Positions 59,495 through 64,000 of a stretch of 64,000 nt of DNA are shown one piece after another (positions within the stretch are counted from its first letter, which is position 1; each line of letters opens with the position of its first letter). This DNA comes from Martinezella lusitana. Its GTDB lineage: Bacteria; Pseudomonadota; Alphaproteobacteria; Rhizobiales; Rhizobiaceae. The notes under the pieces are model-generated. The model searched no databases. It was not told the origin of the DNA and worked only from the letters and a program-made list of their open reading frames with translations. Both the position numbers and the translations under genes were made by a program. The stretch lies in the NCBI RefSeq assembly GCF_016901135.1, contig NZ_JAFEVL010000062.1, positions 124,001 to 188,000 of the forward strand. The letters run 5' to 3'.

Positions 59495-60742
59495 ATGACG
59501 CAGACCGACGACGGGCACATCTTTCTCAACCTATCCGGCGCAAATGTCGGGGACGCCGGCGAGCACAACCGGGCCGTCGTGCTTCGGTGCATTCACCGTC
59601 AGGCACCGATTTCGCGCGCCGAAATTGCCCGCCAGACCGGCTTCACCAAGCCCGCGATTGCCCGGATCGTCGATCGGTTGCTGGATGAGGGCCTGATTAT
59701 CGAGGCGCGCAGGCGGCACGGCCTCAGGGGCCAGCCGGCAATCGAGCTGGAGATCAATCCCGACGCCTATTTTGCGATCGGCGTCAACATCGATCGCGAT
59801 CATCTGACCATCCTTGCCGTCGATGCGGTCGGCAACGTTCGGGCGCGCGTCAATTATGAGAAACGTTTCATCCTTCCCGGCGAATTCATGCAGCTCACGG
59901 CCGATGCCATCTCCCATTTCCAGCGGAGCCGGCTGATCGACGAGGCTCGCCTCGCCGGGATCGGTCTGGCCATGCCCGACTGGCTTGGCGAAATCTCGCT
60001 GCTTGGAAAGCCGCCGGAATATGAGGAATGGACGGCGTTCGACGTACGCGCCGCGCTGGAAGGATTGACGCCGCATCCGGTTTTCATCGAAAACGAGGCC
60101 AATGCCGCAGCGCTCGCCGAGTTGGAATACGGACTTGGCGCGGAGAGCAACAGTTTCTTCTACATCGCCATCAACGCCTGCCCCGGCGGCGGCCTCGTTC
60201 TGGACGGCAACGGCCACCGCGGCGCGATGGGTCTGAGCGGAGAGATCGGCTGGTTGCCGATCGTCGATTCCACCCATAGCAGCGCCACACGGGTGCAGCT
60301 TCTGGGCCAGATTTTCTCGCTGTTTTTTCTCTACGATTTTCTGGAAAAGCACGGTGTGCAGGCCCGCACGCCGCAGGATCTTGTTGCCCTCGATTCCGAC
60401 GGGCGGCGGCTGGTCTCGCAGTGGCTGATGGAGATGAGCGTTCATCTTGCCGTCGCCGTCAAGCATATCGGCGCGATCGTCGATCCGGATGCCGTCTTGG
60501 TCGGAGGCAGGCTGCCAATCCGCATGGTCGATGAATTGCTGCGTTACGTACACGAACATCTGCATCGATCGGACGCCAATCTGCCCTCGATCCACCGCGC
60601 CTCGCTGGGAGAGGATGCGTCGGCATTGGGAGCAGCGGCAATGCCAATGGCAACAGCGCTGATGCTTGCTTCGGCAAATCCCGCGCAGCGCACCCGTTCG
60701 CCGCTCAAGTTTATGGATCGTTCAAGTTCATGGACCGTTTGA
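59495..60742 (+). CDS. ROK-family transcription regulator 2
   Basis: A 415-residue ROK protein. The HTH is at residues 25-75 (VVLRCIHRQAPISRAEIARQTGFTKPAIARIVDRLLDEGLI, in pieces). The ROK domain follows, again with an altered phosphate loop (GVNIDRDHLTILAVDAVG) and no CXCGXXGCXE zinc site (GLSGEIGWLPIVDS there). It therefore should act as a sensor, not a kinase. It lies inside the importer operon between permease 2 and the isomerase, so it is transcribed with its probable targets. Two such regulators in one locus suggest two inducers or layered control. Confidence 0.88.
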   Translation: MTQTDDGHIFLNLSGANVGDAGEHNRAVVLRCIHRQAPISRAEIARQTGFTKPAIARIVDRLLDEGLIIEARRRHGLRGQPAIELEINPDAYFAIGVNIDRDHLTILAVDAVGNVRARVNYEKRFILPGEFMQLTADAISHFQRSRLIDEARLAGIGLAMPDWLGEISLLGKPPEYEEWTAFDVRAALEGLTPHPVFIENEANAAALAELEYGLGAESNSFFYIAINACPGGGLVLDGNGHRGAMGLSGEIGWLPIVDSTHSSATRVQLLGQIFSLFFLYDFLEKHGVQARTPQDLVALDSDGRRLVSQWLMEMSVHLAVAVKHIGAIVDPDAVLVGGRLPIRMVDELLRYVHEHLHRSDANLPSIHRASLGEDASALGAAAMPMATALMLASANPAQRTRSPLKFMDRSSSWTV

Positions 60743-60780
60743 CCGCGTAGGACCATTCAAGATCATCAGGGAGGATTTCG

Positions 60781-61635
60781 ATGAAGATCGGTTTTTACAC
60801 ATCAACATTCAATGATCGGCCTTTGGAGGAGGTTGTCGACTTCGCGGCGGCCGCGGGCTTCGATGCAATCGAGATCGATGTCAGGGGCCATATACAATCG
60901 CCGGAGAAAGTGGCCGGGGCCGTCGCGCTGGCGCGCAGCCGCAATCTTTTCGTCTCATCCGTGGCCTATTTCGGCAACCAGCTCGATCCCGATCCATCGA
61001 ACCGCGCTGAGCTCCATGCGACGACTGCGGAGTTTGCACAGGCGATCGGCGAGGCGGGCGTTCCGATATTCGTGATCTTTCCGGGGCGCGACGATACGGC
61101 AAGCGACGCCGAAAACTATGATGCCTTTGCCGAATACGCCAATGGGCTGATCGCGGCGACGCGATCGAGCGGGCTCATATTCGCCATTGAGAACTGGCCG
61201 GGTCCGCGCGACAATTTCGTCGGCACGACGCCAAGTGGCTGGAGGGAGCTTTTCGACAGAATTCCCGATCACCGCTTCGGCCTCGAATTCGATCCATCGC
61301 ATCTGATCCGCATCGGGATCGACCCATACAAGGCCCTGGAGGAGGTCCTGGATCGGGTTGTTATCCTGCATGCCAAGGACACGGCGATCGATGCATCCGC
61401 GCAGCAGGCCGTCGGTTACCACGGCAAGGGATGGTGGCAATACAAGCTGCCCGGCAAGGGCGTGCTCGACTGGCCGCGGTTCCTGCGCCAGGCGCGCACC
61501 GCGAACTTCGATGGAACGCTCTCCATCGAACATGAGGATGCCGCCTATGGCTGGCCGGGCAAGGATCTCGAAGCCCGCAAGGAGGGGGAGCGGCAAGGCC
61601 TCGTCTATCTGCGAGGGGTGATCGACGCTCTCTAA
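60781..61635 (+). CDS. Sugar phosphate isomerase/epimerase (AP-endonuclease-2-like TIM barrel)
   Basis: A 284-residue TIM-barrel protein of the xylose-isomerase-like family. The metal ligands appear in order: Glu in 'FAIENWPGPRDNF', Asp in 'LEFDPSHLIRIG', His in 'ILHAKDTAID' and Glu in 'LSIEHEDAAYGW'. Members (IolE, IolI, DTE, ketose epimerases) isomerise or dehydrate sugars and inositols and often pair with Gfo/Idh/MocA dehydrogenases, one of which is at 54805. GGGAGG lies ahead of the ATG. The exact substrate is unknown. Confidence 0.9.
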   Translation: MKIGFYTSTFNDRPLEEVVDFAAAAGFDAIEIDVRGHIQSPEKVAGAVALARSRNLFVSSVAYFGNQLDPDPSNRAELHATTAEFAQAIGEAGVPIFVIFPGRDDTASDAENYDAFAEYANGLIAATRSSGLIFAIENWPGPRDNFVGTTPSGWRELFDRIPDHRFGLEFDPSHLIRIGIDPYKALEEVLDRVVILHAKDTAIDASAQQAVGYHGKGWWQYKLPGKGVLDWPRFLRQARTANFDGTLSIEHEDAAYGWPGKDLEARKEGERQGLVYLRGVIDAL

Positions 61636-61658
61636 TGGCCTGTAACCCGGGAGGATGA

Positions 61659-62729
61659 ATGGCAATGGCACATGTCTTGGTCAACAATGCGCGTAAGGAC
61701 TATGGAGCGTTCAAGGCGATCAAAGGGGTGTCCGTCGATATAAAGGACGGCGAGTTCGTCGTCCTCGTCGGACCGTCCGGCTGCGGGAAGTCGACGCTCC
61801 TGCGCATGATTGCCGGCCTGGAGGGTATTACATCGGGCGAGATCCATATCGGCAAGCATGTCGTCAATGAACTGGCGCCGAAGGACCGGGATATCGCCAT
61901 GGTCTTCCAGAACTATGCGCTCTATCCGCATATGACCGTGGCTCAGAACATGGGATTTTCGCTGCGGCTGAAGCGGATGCCGAGAACCGATATTGCCGCT
62001 CGTGTCGGCAATGCTGCACGGATCCTGGGGCTGGAAACCCTCCTCGAACGATATCCGAAGCAGCTTTCGGGTGGACAGCGCCAGCGCGTCGCGATGGGCC
62101 GCGCCATTGTTCGCGATCCGGCGGTGTTTCTGTTCGACGAGCCGTTGTCCAATCTCGACGCCAAGCTGAGGGTTCAAATGCGCTCGGAAATCAAGGAGCT
62201 TCATCAGCGCCTAAGAACCACCACCATCTACGTCACCCATGACCAGATCGAGGCGATGACGATGGCCGACAAGATCGTTGTCATGAAGGATGGCCGCGTC
62301 GAGCAATCCGGATCCCCGCTCGACCTTTACGACCGGCCGGGCAACCTCTTCGTTGCCGGCTTCATCGGCTCGCCGGCGATGAACTTCATCAACGGAACCA
62401 TGACGCCCGAGGGATTCCGGACGGCAGACGGCATGGTCTTGCCAAGCGACCGAACGATGGCGGAGGCGGTGACGTATGGGATTCGCCCCGAAGATATCCG
62501 GCTCGATCCAGCGGGTGTGCCTGTCTCGATCGTGGTGGTCGAGCCTACGGGATCGGAAACGCTCGTCGTGGCCAAGCTGGGTGAACAGACGATCAGTTGC
62601 GTGTTCCGGGAAAGGATCAAGGCGAAGCCCGGGGACCTGCTGCACGTTTCGCCGAACCGGCCGACGATCCATCTCTTCGACAGGGAAGGGAGCCGTCTTG
62701 AGGCGGGCGAGGCCGTGACATCATATTGA
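61659..62729 (+). CDS. ABC sugar importer ATPase (UgpC/MalK type)
   Basis: A 356-residue ATPase of CUT1 importers. Walker A is VLVGPSGCGKSTLLRM, the signature is QLSGGQRQRVAMGRA, Walker B is VFLFDEPLSNLDAKLR and the H-loop is IYVTHDQIEAMTM. The C-terminal 120 residues form the OB-type regulatory domain of MalK/UgpC (YGIRPEDIRLDP). Two starts are possible, ATG 61659 and ATG 61665; GGGAGG lies 4 and 10 bp upstream respectively. It closes the sugar operon. Confidence 0.93.
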   Translation: MAMAHVLVNNARKDYGAFKAIKGVSVDIKDGEFVVLVGPSGCGKSTLLRMIAGLEGITSGEIHIGKHVVNELAPKDRDIAMVFQNYALYPHMTVAQNMGFSLRLKRMPRTDIAARVGNAARILGLETLLERYPKQLSGGQRQRVAMGRAIVRDPAVFLFDEPLSNLDAKLRVQMRSEIKELHQRLRTTTIYVTHDQIEAMTMADKIVVMKDGRVEQSGSPLDLYDRPGNLFVAGFIGSPAMNFINGTMTPEGFRTADGMVLPSDRTMAEAVTYGIRPEDIRLDPAGVPVSIVVVEPTGSETLVVAKLGEQTISCVFRERIKAKPGDLLHVSPNRPTIHLFDREGSRLEAGEAVTSY

Positions 62730-62967
62730 ACGTCTCGCTGTCGCTGCGCGAGGCATGGCGCGCAGCCGGCTTATACGCGCAGTTCATCGTTCTCCTACCC
62801 GCCGACCGGCCCGTTCGGTCGAAGGCTGGCGGTTGCGGATATTGTCAATTCGACGTGCGAACGCCAGGGTTTGGAGCCGCGGCTGCGATCAGGCATGAAT
62901 GATCTGGGCTATATCGATTTGGAACAGAGGACTTTGCAAACCATCGACAACCCGTTCGGCACGAGGT

Positions 62968-63010
62968 TGTCACCCATGTCTTAGGGACAAACTGTTACCT
63001 ATGTCTTCGG
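62968..63010. mobile_element. Probable end fragment of an IS481-type insertion sequence
   Basis: Two related 18-bp units, TGTCACCCATGTCTTAGG (62968-62985) and TGTTACCTATGTCTTCGG (62993-63010), repeat in the same direction with a 25-bp step. I recognise TGT(C/T)ACC(C/T)ATGTCT units as the terminal repeats of IS481-like elements in rhizobia. No transposase gene is near, so this looks like a solo end left by decay or excision, 19 bp from the tRNA-Gly gene. The region 62730-62967 otherwise holds nothing that I can support. Confidence 0.55.
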
Positions 63011-63028
63011 TATGGACAAAAGAGAAAC

Positions 63029-63103
63029 TGGAGCGGGCGAAGGGATTCGAACCCTCGACCCCAACCTTGGCAAGGTTGTGCTCTACCCCTGAGCTACACC
63101 CGC
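63029..63103 (-). tRNA. tRNA-Gly (anticodon GCC)
   Basis: The minus strand reads GCGGGTGTAGCTCAGGGGT at its 5' end and folds as a full cloverleaf: a 7-bp acceptor stem GCGGGTG/CGCCCGC with one G-T pair, a D arm GCTC/GAGC, an anticodon arm with loop TTGCCAA and a T arm ending in TTCGAATCC. The anticodon GCC (63069-63071) reads GGC and GGU glycine codons. The 3' CCA is encoded (63029-63031). Confidence 0.97.
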
Positions 63104-63347
63104 TCATTTCAACAGTGGTCCGGGGTAGTGTGTTGGACCGCTGGGCGTCGTCTTGCGGCGACGGGCGCTATATGGCCTAACCATTTTTCAAATGCAACAA
63201 GGAAATGACGAGTTGGCGAAGAAAAATCGCGGGTTCTTTTCGGTAGCCGCCGGAAAGCCCGGAAACGCCGGTCTTCGTCGTCTGGAAGATTGCAATGGAA
63301 TTATGGGCGACGTATCAGGGGCGGAGCCATTTCCATTGCGAGACGCC

Positions 63348-63857
63348 ATGACCGAGACCAACCCGAAAGACCGCGACGATCTTTTCCGTTTCCTGGATGG
63401 TCTCGGCATTGCCCACAGCACCAAGGATCACGCCCCGGTCTTCACCGTCGCCGAATCGGTGTCGTTGCGGGACGAGATCCCCGGCGGCCATACGAAGAAC
63501 CTGTTCGTGAAGGACAAGAAGGACAATTTCTTCCTGTTGACCGTCGAGGAAAACGCGGCAGTGGATCTGAAGACGGTGCATACGCTGATCGGCGCCGCCA
63601 GCAAGGTCTCCTTCGGCAAACCGGAAAAGCTGATGGAATATTTGGGCGTTGCTCCCGGCTCGGTGACGGCGTTCGGCGCGATCAACGATACCGAAAAGAA
63701 TGTCACCTTCGTCCTCGATGCCGATCTGATGGCGCATGACATCGTCAATTGCCATCCCTTGTCGAACGATGCGACGACGTCGATTGCCAGCGCCGATCTC
63801 TTGCGTTTCATGGAAGCGACGGGTCATGTGCCGCTAGTCTTGAAAGTGACGGGCTAA
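63348..63857 (+). CDS. Prolyl-tRNA editing protein ProX (YbaK/ProXp family)
   Basis: A 169-residue trans-editing domain. It removes wrongly attached Ala or Cys from tRNA-Pro. Family marks are the VFTVAESVSLRDEIPGGHTKNLFVKDKKDNFFLLTVE block (in pieces) with the conserved Lys-Asn-Leu-Phe, 'KVSFGKPEKLMEYLGVAPGSVTAFG' and 'VTFVLDADLMAHDIVNCHPLSNDATTSI'. The length matches the ProX/PrdX group. The Met at 63348 is chosen for family length; an upstream Met at 63303 is possible and neither has a strong ribosome-binding site. It stands alone, with 143 bp of unannotated sequence to the window end. Confidence 0.9.
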   Translation: MTETNPKDRDDLFRFLDGLGIAHSTKDHAPVFTVAESVSLRDEIPGGHTKNLFVKDKKDNFFLLTVEENAAVDLKTVHTLIGAASKVSFGKPEKLMEYLGVAPGSVTAFGAINDTEKNVTFVLDADLMAHDIVNCHPLSNDATTSIASADLLRFMEATGHVPLVLKVTG

Positions 63858-64000
63858 CGTACGATTTTAGCGCTAAGATCAGAGCGATCCGACTTCTCTT
63901 CGAATGGTCCGATCGCTTAAGCTATTTCATCGAGCGCGATGTCATGCAGGGCCGGTTGGCTTGCATGGAAATCATGCTTCTAAAGTTTAGGATGCCGGCA

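Noticed and set aside
1-64000. CRISPR arrays, rRNA genes and complete transposase genes
   Set aside because: I saw no evenly spaced repeats with unique spacers, no rRNA sequence and no intact transposase. The only mobile-element trace is the short IS-like end near 62968.

Overview
The window looks like chromosomal or chromid DNA from a fast-growing rhizobium (Rhizobiaceae). It is GC-rich throughout. Its gene families are ones expected in that group: a TctD/TctE-like two-component pair, a PraR/PhrR-type HTH protein, many ABC importers for sugars and organic nutrients, ROK regulators, and palindromic intergenic repeats of the rhizobial type. The species cannot be fixed from the sequence alone.

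Layout. 1-4752: the 3' part of an RND drug-efflux permease and a complete second one (MdtB/MdtC-like pair). 4774-5487: a FitAB/VapBC-type toxin-antitoxin pair with a perfect 15-bp inverted repeat as likely operator. 5574-10811: an AcrAB-like efflux operon and its divergent TetR repressor, with a palindrome between them. 10912-13768: a small unknown protein, a YcaO-family enzyme, an XRE regulator and a small secreted protein. 13949-18167: an NMT1/SsuA-type ABC importer with two tandem binding-protein paralogues, each behind a similar structured leader. 18188-26443: a TctDE-like two-component system and a polysaccharide module (tandem-domain hydrolase, flippase, two glycosyltransferases), bracketed by two inverted pairs of intergenic repeats.

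26500-30937: a stand-alone Lrp/AsnC sensor domain divergent from a three-gene operon (FAD amine oxidase, ALDH7-type dehydrogenase, Ldh_2-type reductase) that fits catabolism of D-lysine via L-pipecolate. 31097-37671: a glycoamylase-like/GH144-type hydrolase, a DUF1348-TetR operon with two TetR-type operators, a DMT exporter divergent from a MocR regulator, and a VOC protein divergent from a LysR regulator.

37848-47982 is the most interesting part. An OmpR-type regulator and its kinase are followed by nine tightly packed genes, most of them overlapping or nearly so: HAD phosphatase, class III aminotransferase, arginase-family hydrolase, SMR-like subunit, membrane fatty-acid desaturase, alpha/beta hydrolase with a Cys nucleophile elbow, FemAB/GNAT-like acyltransferase, second SMR-like subunit and cyclopropane-fatty-acid-synthase-like methyltransferase. 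Four 11-bp-spaced direct repeats lie just upstream. I infer a dedicated pathway that makes, acylates and exports a modified amine or amino lipid under two-component control. I know of no described system with this composition.

47923-53391: MipA/OmpV outer-membrane protein, PAP2 phosphatase, DUF1007 protein, a frameshifted DedA-like gene, an aldo/keto reductase remnant, a Crp/Fnr regulator and a secreted His-rich protein. 53575-62729: a sugar or sugar-alcohol utilisation locus (two ROK regulators, Gfo/Idh/MocA dehydrogenase, ABC importer, TIM-barrel isomerase). 62968-63857: a fragment resembling an IS481-type end, tRNA-Gly(GCC) and a prolyl-tRNA editing protein.
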